A stretch of DNA of 42,206 nt from NCBI GenBank assembly GCA_029549715.1, contig JAKPIQ010000127.1, positions 1-42,206 on the forward strand, in the 5' to 3' direction. The notes beneath the pieces are model-generated. The model searched no databases and was not told the origin of the DNA. It saw nothing but the letters and a program-made list of their open reading frames with translations. Source of the stretch: Candidatus Atribacteria bacterium (GTDB taxonomy: Bacteria; Atribacterota; Atribacteria; Atribacterales; Caldatribacteriaceae). Positions 18,153 to 27,587 of this stretch are shown here, piece after piece (the first letter of the stretch is position 1; the number at the start of each line of letters is the position of its first letter). The position numbers and the translations under genes are program-made.

Positions 18153-19316
18153 TTGCAGAAAAAGGTTTTTGCACTTTGCTGGTGTGCATATGCAGGAGGA
18201 TACCTCTGTAGAACAAATTTATCTATAGTAATCCCATCGCTTATTCAAGATTTAGGGTGGGATAAGGCCTCTATAGGATTAATGGGGAGTCTGTTTTTCT
18301 GGACATATGCATTTGGTCAACTTATAAATGGATATATCGGAGACCGGGTAAATCCGCGGATATTTATATTTATTTCCCTCTTTTCTTCGTCATTGATAAA
18401 TATAGTGTTGGGTTTTGTATTTAATAGATCTTTATTTATTGTGCTGTGGGCTATAAATGGTTTCCTGCTTTCCATGCTCTGGGGCCCGATTATAAGGATC
18501 TTGGGCCTGTGGTTTTTAGAATGGCAAAGAAATAAAATTAGTTCTGGAATATCCACATCTATGTTTGTAAGTTACCTGATATACTGGAGCCCGATAGGGA
18601 GATTGATTAGGGATGTTAACTGGAGATTGGCATTCTATTTACCTGGAATAGCAGTGCTTCTTTTTTCCTTTTACTGGCTAAAATCTATACCTTTCAAACC
18701 AGCAGAGATAGAAAAAAAGAGCTCACGTTCTGAAAAATTATCTCTAAGAGAGCTGTTAACTCTAACGTTATTTCTAATTGCGGTGGCCTGTTTGGTTCAA
18801 GGGATGGTGAAGGAGAGCATAGGACTCTGGACCCCTACTATTTTAAAGGAAACATTTGGAGAAGATATTCCTTTATTTACTATGTTTATCCCCTTTATGA
18901 GTCTGATAGGATTGTTTTTTGCTGGCTGGATAAACCACAAGAATAAAAATAGAGACGAACTGTCGGTATTGATTCTATACTTGATTAATCTGGCAGTCTG
19001 CGTTGTCCTCTCGGTTGTGCTGAGGTTTAATGCTATTTTATCTATATTTCTGTTAGGTGTATCTTCCGCTCTCCTTTATGGAGCCAATGTTCTCTTGTTA
19101 GCAAACATTCCATTGAGATTTGCAAAACGTGGTAGTGCGTCAACGGTAGCAGGATTTTTGGACTTTTTCTCATATATGGGCTCTGCATTGGCCAGTATAT
19201 TAACCGGGATTATGGCTACTAACCTGGGATGGAATAAGGTTATCCTGTCGTGGGGAATACTATTGGTAATAGGGATGGCAAGCATATATCAAAGTCAAAA
19301 GGGGGATGTAAGATGA
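18153..19316 (+). CDS. MFS transporter, sugar-phosphate permease/OPA-like
   Basis: YAGGYLCRTNLSIVIPSLIQDLGWDKASIGLMGSLFFWTYAFGQLINGYIGDRVNPR; 12-TM-like hydrophobic pattern. The start codon is uncertain: TTG 18153, or upstream ATT at 18120. Confidence 0.85.
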   Translation: MQKKVFALCWCAYAGGYLCRTNLSIVIPSLIQDLGWDKASIGLMGSLFFWTYAFGQLINGYIGDRVNPRIFIFISLFSSSLINIVLGFVFNRSLFIVLWAINGFLLSMLWGPIIRILGLWFLEWQRNKISSGISTSMFVSYLIYWSPIGRLIRDVNWRLAFYLPGIAVLLFSFYWLKSIPFKPAEIEKKSSRSEKLSLRELLTLTLFLIAVACLVQGMVKESIGLWTPTILKETFGEDIPLFTMFIPFMSLIGLFFAGWINHKNKNRDELSVLILYLINLAVCVVLSVVLRFNAILSIFLLGVSSALLYGANVLLLANIPLRFAKRGSASTVAGFLDFFSYMGSALASILTGIMATNLGWNKVILSWGILLVIGMASIYQSQKGDVR

Positions 19317-20572
19317 TAAATTTAGATAATTACTTTAAAATTTATCCAAAGATTGTAAAAGCAGATTCAAAAGCGACTTTAACTATTGAGCCAAGATTTT
19401 CAGATTGGCACTTGCCAGAGGGCAAGTATAAGTTTTATTACTATTCAGTTAATCGTTGTGGTAACCAGGACTGTAGAGAGCTAAATGTAGGGCGAGAGCA
19501 GAATAAATTCTACACAGAAGGCTTCTTTGAGGGAGAAGGAGAACATATAATTTATATAGATACAGGGGATGCAACTCTTTCGTTCTCGGTCTATTCTGTA
19601 AATGAGGACCTTTTATTTAGAACCCCCTATAAAGGGGATATGCACATACATACATATTATTCCGATGGGATAGAGTCTCCGGCATACGTAGCCTGTTGCT
19701 GTAGAAAGATAGGGCTGGACTTTGTAGCCATAACCGATCATGGACAATATCTTCCCTCTATAGAAGCTATTGAGACATTTAAGGATTTAGAATTAAGTTT
19801 TAAAATATTTCCTGGCGAGGAAGTGCATGCCCCTGGTAATCCGCTACACATAGTAAATTTCGGCGGGAAATTCAGCATTAACGAACTATTTAAAAAGGAT
19901 AGAGAGGGGTATGAGAGAGATGTTTTAGCAATAGAAGAAAAGTTTAAATCAGATATTCCCAATATTCCTGAACGATATCAGCTAGCATCATCCATATGGT
20001 GTTTTGACAAGATTAAAGAAGCGGGAGGACTGGGTATCTTATGTCATCCTTTCTGGAGGGTTAAGGAAGGATACTATATATCTGAGAGATTGCTCGACCT
20101 TTTGTATGAGAAGAGGCCCTTCCAGGCAGTTGAAATAGTTGGTGGGTATCACATGTCTGAGTTAACATCTAACAATCTGCAGATAGTCTCTTACTACGAA
20201 AAGAGCAGGGGAGGAAATATCCCGGTAGTGGGAGTTACAGATGCACATGGGTGTGAAACGGGGAGTCTTTTTGGGTGGTATTATACAGTAGTTTTCTCTA
20301 CCAGCCTGGAATTAGAGGATATTATAGAGAGCATAAAAGCTGGCTATAGTGTAGGAGTAGAAGCTATACCCGGTAGAGAAGTCAGAGTTTATGGAAGCTT
20401 AAGACTTACGCTTTTTACGCTCTTTTTGATCACAGAGCTGTTCCCGGTACATAAGAAAATATGTGAGAAAGAAGGAATTGCTATGATGGAGTATATAGCT
20501 TCTGAACAGCAAAATATCGTAAACTACAAAGAAAACGTAGAGGAATTTTATAAACTGTACTGGCAGAGATAA
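19313..20572 (+). CDS. PHP-domain metal-dependent phosphoesterase with N-terminal beta-rich domain
   Basis: KGDMHIHTYYSDG, FVAITDHG, PGEEVHAPGNPLHIVNFG, ILCHPFWR, VTDAHG motifs. ATGA overlap with the MFS gene. Confidence 0.85.
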   Translation: MINLDNYFKIYPKIVKADSKATLTIEPRFSDWHLPEGKYKFYYYSVNRCGNQDCRELNVGREQNKFYTEGFFEGEGEHIIYIDTGDATLSFSVYSVNEDLLFRTPYKGDMHIHTYYSDGIESPAYVACCCRKIGLDFVAITDHGQYLPSIEAIETFKDLELSFKIFPGEEVHAPGNPLHIVNFGGKFSINELFKKDREGYERDVLAIEEKFKSDIPNIPERYQLASSIWCFDKIKEAGGLGILCHPFWRVKEGYYISERLLDLLYEKRPFQAVEIVGGYHMSELTSNNLQIVSYYEKSRGGNIPVVGVTDAHGCETGSLFGWYYTVVFSTSLELEDIIESIKAGYSVGVEAIPGREVRVYGSLRLTLFTLFLITELFPVHKKICEKEGIAMMEYIASEQQNIVNYKENVEEFYKLYWQR

Positions 20573-20714
20573 AAGGTCGAGTGTGAAACGAGGAAAATGA
20601 ATTGCTGGGGAGAAAAGAGGCGATAGAGATATAGGGAGCAAAAGTGGTTGAGTTTTGTATTATCGTTGTAAAGTTACAGTCAGGTCAAACTTTAGTGAAT
20701 GGAGGGATAAGAAA

Positions 20715-21803
20715 ATGGACGTCATGACCGGAGTGGAACGTATGACTAATATACTGCAACGCAAACCTGTAGATCGAATAGGGTTGTATGAGCATTTCTG
20801 GGGGGATACTCAGAAGAAGTGGACCGAAGAGGGCTATGTAAAGCAGGGGGAAAATCTGGTTGATCATTTTGGCTTTGATATGGATGAGTGCTGGCCTTTC
20901 AACATGGTAGCCGATCTGGATTTTATTCCTGAAGTGGTGGAAGAAACGGATGAGACTATCCTGACCCGAGATGGGAATGGTGCTCTATTGCGTCGCCATA
21001 AATTGCATGACGCCACTCCAGAGCACGTTGACTTCATGGTGAAAGACCGCCGGGGGTGGGAGGAACATATAAAACCTTTGCTTAATCCTGAGCGAAGGCG
21101 AATAAACTTTGAAGCTTACCGGGAGGCTAAAGGGCGTGCCGCTGACAGGAACCGTTTTTTTGTATGGTCGGGAGTAAATGTGTTTGAACTAATACATCCG
21201 GTATGTGGACATGAATATATGCTGATGGGTATGGCGCTGGATCCCGACTGGGTGAGGGACATGGTCGATACCTATTCTCGTCTTACTGTAGAACTGCAGG
21301 AAATTCTTTTCCGGGAAGAGGGATATCCAGACGGTATATGGTATTACGAGGACATGGGCTTCAAAGAACATCCCTTTATGTCGCCGACCATGTACCGGGA
21401 GATAATACAACCTGGCCATGTAAGAACCTTCCAGTTTGCTAAAAGCTGTAATCTTCCTGTAATTGTTCACTCCTGTGGCTATGTAGAGCCTTTAGTTCCG
21501 GGTCTTTGGGAAGCGGGGATGGATTGCCTGCAAGTTATAGAGGTCAAGGCGGGAATGGATTTATTACGTTTATATAGAGATTATGGTGATGTATTGTCAT
21601 TTATGGGGGGCATAGATGTTAGAGTATTGTATACCAATGATAAAAAGAAAATCGATGCCGAATTAGAGGCCAAAATACCCATAGTTAAAGGTAAATATGG
21701 ATATGCACTTCATAGCGACCATTCTATACCCAATACGGTCAATTATGAAACTTACCGATATTTTGTGGAGAGGGGCCTCGAACTGGGCAAATATTCAGCA
21801 TAA
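20715..21803 (+). CDS. Uroporphyrinogen decarboxylase (UroD)-superfamily protein, MtaA/corrinoid methyltransferase-like
   Basis: [84 protein letters not shown]. HxC zinc-type motif. RBS ggaggg before ATG 20715. Confidence 0.87.
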   Translation: MDVMTGVERMTNILQRKPVDRIGLYEHFWGDTQKKWTEEGYVKQGENLVDHFGFDMDECWPFNMVADLDFIPEVVEETDETILTRDGNGALLRRHKLHDATPEHVDFMVKDRRGWEEHIKPLLNPERRRINFEAYREAKGRAADRNRFFVWSGVNVFELIHPVCGHEYMLMGMALDPDWVRDMVDTYSRLTVELQEILFREEGYPDGIWYYEDMGFKEHPFMSPTMYREIIQPGHVRTFQFAKSCNLPVIVHSCGYVEPLVPGLWEAGMDCLQVIEVKAGMDLLRLYRDYGDVLSFMGGIDVRVLYTNDKKKIDAELEAKIPIVKGKYGYALHSDHSIPNTVNYETYRYFVERGLELGKYSA

Positions 21804-21817
21804 GGAGACTCTTGCAT

Positions 21818-24448
21818 ATGCATTTTCGTTATACTGGAGAAAGACTTAAGGAGATTTCATTTCCTCTGGGAGGAATAGGTGCGGGATGTATAGGTTTGGC
21901 AGGCAATGGTCGACTGATAGATTGGGAAATTCAAAACAGGCCCAACAAAGGTAGCTACAACGGCTACTCCCATTTTGCTATAAAGGTAGAAAAAGATGCC
22001 AGAGTAGTTGAGGCCCGGATATTAAATGGAGATTTGCATCCGCCTTACTCTGGTAATCATGGGGGTCCCCATTTTAATAGTTTCGGATTCGGCCCTCCAC
22101 GAGCCTATTTATCGGGAGTGCCTCATTTTAAGGATGTGGAGTTCAGAGGTGAATTTCCAATTTCCAGATTAGCCTTTATAGATGACACATTTCCCGGTAA
22201 GGTAGAAATAACTGCATTCAATCCCTTTATTCCCCTCAATGACCAGGATTCGAGCCTGCCAGCAGCTTTCTTTGAAATATGTGTTACTAACCCTACCGGT
22301 GAGGATTTGCACTATACCCTTACCTCCTGCATAGGCAATATGAGTGGGGGGCATAATGAATATATAAAAAGAGACTTTGGGCAGGGAATCAAGATGAATT
22401 GCCAGAGTGTTCCGCAGGATGATGTGCACTATGGGAACCTTACTATTGCTACTGATATGGATGATGTGAGCTACCAGGAATACTGGTACAGAGGAAACTG
22501 GTTTGACGATCTGGAAATATACTGGAGGGATTTGAACACGCCGGGTAAATTCATTAATAGAAATTATGAAAATAAAAATGGCGGTAACAAAATAGGCTCA
22601 GGTAATCCGGGGGATATGTGTACTTTGGCTGCTCATTTTTCTTTACCTGCCGGAGAGACTAAAAAAGTACGATTTGTTCTAACCTGGTATTATCCTAACT
22701 GCACTAATTATTGGACTGTGGGTAATGAGCAAAATTGCTGTTTATCTCAAACACCGCAGAAAGGGCAGTGGAAAAATTATTATGCCACTTTATTCCGAGA
22801 TTCCCTTGCCGTTGCTGAATATTCTCTTAAAAATTGGGGCCGGTTGTATGAGCAAACCCTTCGTTTTAAGGAGGCTCTGTTTTCTTCCACTCTTCCACCG
22901 GCGGTCATAGATGCTGTATCGGCAAATCTATCGATACTCAAGAGCCCTACGGTCCTGCGGTTAGAAGATGGGTCGTTTTATGGTTTTGAAGGATGTCATT
23001 GTGACAGCGGTTGTTGCGAGGGCTCCTGCACCCACGTATGGAATTATGCATACGCCTTGCCGTTTTTGTTTCCCAGCTTAGAGCGTTCTATGCGTGAGCT
23101 GGACTATCGATATAACCTGAGGGAAGATGGGGGAATGTCTTTCAGACTTCAACTTCCCCTGGGAAGCCCGCCCTCATCTTTTAGGCCCTGTGCTGATGGG
23201 CAACTAGGAGGCGTTTTAAAAACGTATCGGGAGTGGAAAATTTCAGGAAATGACGAGTGGTTGAGGTCGCTGTGGCCGTCGGTAAAGAAATCTATTGAAT
23301 ATGCATGGGCTGATACTAATAAAGATCGCTGGGATCCGGAACAAAAAGGAGTGTTGACTGGACGACAACATCATACACTGGATATGGAGCTCTTCGGTCC
23401 TAATTCCTGGCTTACTGGTTTTTATCTTGCCGCTCTAAAAGCAGGGTCGGAGATGGCAAATCACCTGGGGGATGAGCAAACTGCACAAAAATACATCGAT
23501 ATATGTCACCGAGGAAAAGCTTGGGTAGATTCTAACTTGTTTAATGGCGAATACTATTACCACTGCATTGACCTCGAAGATAAGTCCATTCTGGAGTACT
23601 TTGATAGTGATGAGGCCGGAACACTTATAGGTGGTTCGACTTTGGAGGCATACTGGGATGAAGAAAGAGGAGAAATCAAGTATCAGGTAGGAGAGGGCTG
23701 TATCATTGATCAGGTACTGGCACAATGGCATGCCAATTTGATAGGTCTGGGAGAAATATTTGATCCAGATAATACTCGAAAGGCTATATACGCCGTTTAT
23801 AAAAACAACTTTAAAAAGAGGATGAGAGAAGTTTTTAATCCCTGTCGGGTTTTCTCCCTGAATGATGAAAGCGGTATGATAATATGTTCCTATCCTGAAG
23901 GAAGTAGAAGGCCTGCTATACCGGTTCCCTATGCTCAGGAGACCATGAATGGATTTGAATATCAGGCAGCAGCACATCTCATTCAAGAGGGGTTTATAAA
24001 AGAAGGACAGGAAGTAGTGGAAGCAATCCGGGAAAGATATGATGGAGAAAAACGCAATCCCTGGAACGAATTTGAATGCGGAAGTAACTATGCCAGGTCT
24101 ATGGCCAGCTATGCATTGCTACTGGCTTACTCCGGTTTTGTTTTTGATATGACCAGGCACCTCATAGGATTCAATCCGGTTATAGATGATATACCATTTC
24201 GCGTATTCTGGTCTTTAGATTCTGGATGGGGGATTTTTGAGCGAGCGCAAGATAAAGTTGAACTAAAGGTTCTCTATGGATATTTAGATTTGGGAATATT
24301 GCGTCTGCCTTTTATAAAAGATAGGAGTATTGAATCGATTCGTGCCGGGAATAGAGTAGTGGATTATCACAATCTGGAAGGAGATATTGGGTTGGATGGT
24401 CCTGTAAGAGTTGAAGAGGGGTCTTCTGTAATAATAAAATTGCGCTAA
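21818..24448 (+). CDS. GH116 (GBA2/DUF608-type) beta-glycosidase
   Basis: [95 protein letters not shown]. Confidence 0.88.
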   Translation: MHFRYTGERLKEISFPLGGIGAGCIGLAGNGRLIDWEIQNRPNKGSYNGYSHFAIKVEKDARVVEARILNGDLHPPYSGNHGGPHFNSFGFGPPRAYLSGVPHFKDVEFRGEFPISRLAFIDDTFPGKVEITAFNPFIPLNDQDSSLPAAFFEICVTNPTGEDLHYTLTSCIGNMSGGHNEYIKRDFGQGIKMNCQSVPQDDVHYGNLTIATDMDDVSYQEYWYRGNWFDDLEIYWRDLNTPGKFINRNYENKNGGNKIGSGNPGDMCTLAAHFSLPAGETKKVRFVLTWYYPNCTNYWTVGNEQNCCLSQTPQKGQWKNYYATLFRDSLAVAEYSLKNWGRLYEQTLRFKEALFSSTLPPAVIDAVSANLSILKSPTVLRLEDGSFYGFEGCHCDSGCCEGSCTHVWNYAYALPFLFPSLERSMRELDYRYNLREDGGMSFRLQLPLGSPPSSFRPCADGQLGGVLKTYREWKISGNDEWLRSLWPSVKKSIEYAWADTNKDRWDPEQKGVLTGRQHHTLDMELFGPNSWLTGFYLAALKAGSEMANHLGDEQTAQKYIDICHRGKAWVDSNLFNGEYYYHCIDLEDKSILEYFDSDEAGTLIGGSTLEAYWDEERGEIKYQVGEGCIIDQVLAQWHANLIGLGEIFDPDNTRKAIYAVYKNNFKKRMREVFNPCRVFSLNDESGMIICSYPEGSRRPAIPVPYAQETMNGFEYQAAAHLIQEGFIKEGQEVVEAIRERYDGEKRNPWNEFECGSNYARSMASYALLLAYSGFVFDMTRHLIGFNPVIDDIPFRVFWSLDSGWGIFERAQDKVELKVLYGYLDLGILRLPFIKDRSIESIRAGNRVVDYHNLEGDIGLDGPVRVEEGSSVIIKLR

Positions 24449-24463
24449 AATGAGGTGTAGAGA

Positions 24464-25630
24464 GTGGTGGATTTAAAGAATTACGATTTTGTAAGACACA
24501 ATCAGGAAGTTAAAGCAGTATGGGATGCTTATAATGCTGGGCGACCCATACGTGTACCTATGATTATTGGCACCAGCACCCGTTACTTCATATTCAACGA
24601 GGATGCCAATCCCCAAAATATCACCTTTAAACAGTATATAGAGAATCCAGACACCATGTTTGAATGCCAGGTGATATTCAACGATTGGAGCCGCCATCAT
24701 ATTCTGTGTGATCAAATGATGGGGTTACCTCAAGATGGAGAGTTTTGGAATGTGGGGGTTGATTTTCAGAATTTTTATGAGGCTGCGTGGTTTGGTTGTC
24801 CAGTGTATTACATAGAAGGTAACGTACCTGATACTCGTCCAATACTGGATGATAATCATAAAAATATGTTGTTTGATAAAGGTATACCAGATCCCTTTTC
24901 TGGAATTATGGCTAAAGCCAGAGAATATTATGAGTATTTCCAGACTAAAGCTGAAGTTTATAGCTATAAAGGGGTAAAAGTCAGAGTAGGAGGGGTGTCG
25001 GGTTTAGGTACTGATGGCCCTATGACTGTAGCCTGCAACCTTCGCGGGGCTGCTGAATTTTGTATGGACCTGGTGCTGGACCCGGAATATGCTCATAAAT
25101 TGCTCTCCTATATCACTGAGGCTACTATACAGCGTATACAGGCATGGCGCAAGTATATGGGGCTTGATATGTATCCTGACTTGTGGGGGTTTGCTGATGA
25201 TAGCATATCGCTTCTTTCCTGTGAGATGTATAAAGAGTTCATATTGCCGTATCACAAGCGATTGTGTGAGGCTTTGTCAGCACCTCATGCTGTGCGCTCA
25301 ATTCATTTGTGTGGTGATGCATCGCGTCATTTTTCATTGATAAAACGGGAGTTAAATGTATATGAGTTTGATACAGGTTTCCCTATAGATTTAGCTGAGG
25401 TAATTAGGGAATTAGGTCCGAAAGTGCGAGTGAATGGTGGACCACATGTAGAATTTTTGCGCACCGCCAGCCCGGAAGAGGTGAGGCAAGAAGTGCGCCG
25501 CATTATGGAAAGCGGGGTCAAAAGCAACAAGCGTTTTGTGTTGCGTGAAGCCAACAATTTAGCCCCTTATACCCCTGTGGTAAATATAGCAGCTATGTAT
25601 GAGGCATGCAAAGAATATGGAAAATACTGA
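24464..25630 (+). CDS. UroD-superfamily protein (second paralog)
   Basis: HNQEVKAVWDAYNAGRPIRVPMIIG; SIHLCGDASRHFSLIKRELNVYEFDTGF; VRVNGGPHVEFLRTASPEEVRQEVRRIM. HxC motif. GTG start. Confidence 0.8.
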   Translation: MVDLKNYDFVRHNQEVKAVWDAYNAGRPIRVPMIIGTSTRYFIFNEDANPQNITFKQYIENPDTMFECQVIFNDWSRHHILCDQMMGLPQDGEFWNVGVDFQNFYEAAWFGCPVYYIEGNVPDTRPILDDNHKNMLFDKGIPDPFSGIMAKAREYYEYFQTKAEVYSYKGVKVRVGGVSGLGTDGPMTVACNLRGAAEFCMDLVLDPEYAHKLLSYITEATIQRIQAWRKYMGLDMYPDLWGFADDSISLLSCEMYKEFILPYHKRLCEALSAPHAVRSIHLCGDASRHFSLIKRELNVYEFDTGFPIDLAEVIRELGPKVRVNGGPHVEFLRTASPEEVRQEVRRIMESGVKSNKRFVLREANNLAPYTPVVNIAAMYEACKEYGKY

Positions 25631-25951
25631 AGGCAATAGAGCCCATAAACCGGACAGAAGAGGCCGTGTTTATCCTCTATATAGAGAAAGTAAGAAGTAA
25701 AAAGATGGTAACTCTTCACAGAGGGCCGGTGAGCAGTGAAATATGAAGAGGTCTGGAGAAAGATGTTACTGGGATTCATACCCCGAGGAGAATATTTCCC
25801 CTCAATTTGACGCAGAGCCATCAGGATTGACACTACGTATTAAATTTATAAAATATAAACATAAGTGAACATTAACTATGAAAGAAAATAGTTTTATTAT
25901 CACTTTAAGGCTTAATAGTGGAGAGTTAGTAGATATTTTTGTAAATCAGTT

Positions 25952-25977
25952 TCAATATCCATTACAATGGATATTGA
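25952..25977. repeat. Perfect 12-bp inverted repeat with 2-nt centre
   Basis: tcaatatccatt ac aatggatattga. Confidence 0.85.
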
Positions 25978-26228
25978 ACTTATAGGAAGTGAAAGGGACC
26001 TTGTAGTAAATAGGAAGAACCATCAGATAACATTCTATAATAATTCTAATAAATGGGAAGAGACATCTGCCTGCGGGTTTAGTAGTGATGTTCCGTGCAT
26101 CCTTCTCTTTCAAGCTAATGAATTTCTCGATACTTTAGAAAGAGTAAGTCGTGAAAAGAAAATTTGCTTAGTATACCAGTTCAAACTTGCTTTAAAAAGC
26201 ATCGAGTCGCTCGTTTGGTGGCGAATCC

Positions 26229-26259
26229 AAGTTTCAGAAAATTGTACTTTCTGAAACTT
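26229..26259. repeat. Perfect 12-bp inverted repeat with 7-nt loop
   Basis: aagtttcagaaa attgtac tttctgaaactt. Confidence 0.85.
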
Positions 26260-26415
26260 ACATGTAGCCATCTGGGGTGTTTGTTTTTTTCAGTGTCGCA
26301 TATCGCATGCATTATTACAGAATAACTATAAATAGAGCCTCAAAATAATTGACTAAGATGGATAAATATGATATGTTTTGAGTCGTCTAAGAAAAAGACT
26401 AGGGAGGCGATAAGC

Positions 26416-26925
26416 ATAGAAGTAAAATACCGCGTTAACCATCAGATTGGAGCGCGGGAAGTGAGATTGATTTCTCCGGAGGGAGAGCAGCTGGGAGTTG
26501 TTCCCTTGAAAAAAGCTCTGGAGATGGCTGAAGAAGCGGGCCTGGATCTGGTAGAGGTAGCTCCTGATGCCAACCCTCCTGTGTGTCGAATAATGGATTA
26601 TGGGAAGTTCAGGTATGAAAAGGAGAAAAAAATTAAGCTCTCCCGTAAGAAGCAAAAAACTTCTGAGTTAAAGCAACTTAACTTAAGACCCAAGATTGAC
26701 GAACATGATTACCAGGTAAAACTCAGGAACGCCCTTCGCTTTTTAGAAGATGGTGATCGGGTAAAAATAACGGTCAGGTTTCGAGGAAGAGAGATGACTT
26801 TCCAGGAAAGAGGAGAAGAACTCTTAAAAAGGATGATAGCCGACTTAGAAGAAGTGGGGAAAGTGGAACAGGATATAAAACATGAGGGGCCCCATCTTAC
26901 AGTTACTTTAGCCCCTAAGAAGTGA
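26416..26925 (+). CDS. infC: Translation initiation factor IF-3
   Basis: KYRVNHQIGAREVRLISPEGEQLGVVPLKKALEMAEEAGLDLVEVAPDANPPVCRIMDYGKFRYE. Start proposed as ATA at 26416, 8 nt after agggagg; the ATG at 26368 has no RBS. Confidence 0.93.
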   Translation: MEVKYRVNHQIGAREVRLISPEGEQLGVVPLKKALEMAEEAGLDLVEVAPDANPPVCRIMDYGKFRYEKEKKIKLSRKKQKTSELKQLNLRPKIDEHDYQVKLRNALRFLEDGDRVKITVRFRGREMTFQERGEELLKRMIADLEEVGKVEQDIKHEGPHLTVTLAPKK

Positions 26926-26937
26926 GGAGGAATGACT

Positions 26938-27135
26938 ATGCCTAAGATGAAAACTCATCGAGGTGCAGCAAAGCGGTTTAAAGTTACTGCTACTGGTAAA
27001 ATAAAAAGAAAGCAGGCTGGGAAAAGTCATCTTTTGGCTCACAAAAGTAGAGATAGGAAAAGAAGACTTAAAAAATCTGTTATCTTGAATAAAGCGGAAG
27101 AAAAAAGGGTGCAGAAATTGCTTGCTCGTGCTTGA
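26938..27135 (+). CDS. rpmI: 50S ribosomal protein L35
   Basis: MPKMKTHRGAAKRFKVTATGKIKRKQAGKSHLLAHKSRDRKRRLKK. Confidence 0.97.
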   Translation: MPKMKTHRGAAKRFKVTATGKIKRKQAGKSHLLAHKSRDRKRRLKKSVILNKAEEKRVQKLLARA

Positions 27136-27150
27136 AGGAGTGAATAGAGT

Positions 27151-27504
27151 ATGCCTAGAGTAAAAAGCAGTGTAGCTTCTCGAAAGAGAAGAAAGAAAAC
27201 CATGAAGTCGGCCAAAGGCTATCGGGGGGCTCGTTCCCGTTCTTACCGAAGAGCTAAAGAACAAGAAATGAGGTCTCAGGCTTATGCCTATCGAGACCGA
27301 AAAACCCGTAAACGGGATTTTCGTCGTTTATGGATTGTGCGGATAAATGCTGCAGCGAGAGCAGAAGGCATAACTTATAGTGAGTTTATGGGTGCTCTCC
27401 GCAAAGCGGGAGTAAATCTGGATCGGAAAAACCTCTCTCGCCTGTCCATTGAAGACCAAGAAGCCTTCCAAAAGCTGGTGGAAATAGCCAAATCCCAGCT
27501 CTAA
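27151..27504 (+). CDS. rplT: 50S ribosomal protein L20
   Basis: MPRVKSSVASRKRRKKTMKSAKGYRGARSRSYRRAKEQ; RDRKTRKRDFRRLWIVRINAAARAEG. Confidence 0.97.
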   Translation: MPRVKSSVASRKRRKKTMKSAKGYRGARSRSYRRAKEQEMRSQAYAYRDRKTRKRDFRRLWIVRINAAARAEGITYSEFMGALRKAGVNLDRKNLSRLSIEDQEAFQKLVEIAKSQL

Positions 27505-27587
27505 ATTTTTGATTTTGTCCTTTCATTCTGAAAAATTGAAAACCACTAACAGTTTTCCGGTTATTTTATGGGAATGGAGGAAATGTT

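Noticed and set aside
17932-18228. 98-aa ORF upstream of and overlapping the MFS gene
   Set aside because: No RBS, atypical composition, and it overlaps the better supported MFS frame; could only matter if a frameshift exists at the A5 run.
23435-23986. 183-aa minus-strand ORF within the GH116 gene
   Set aside because: Antisense to a strongly supported GH116 frame; no recognisable domain.
25690-25830. T-box-like segment (gatggtaactcttcacagagggccggtgagcagtgaaat)
   Set aside because: Vague resemblance to Stem I, but no T-box/antiterminator sequence follows before infC; not supportable without a covariance scan.
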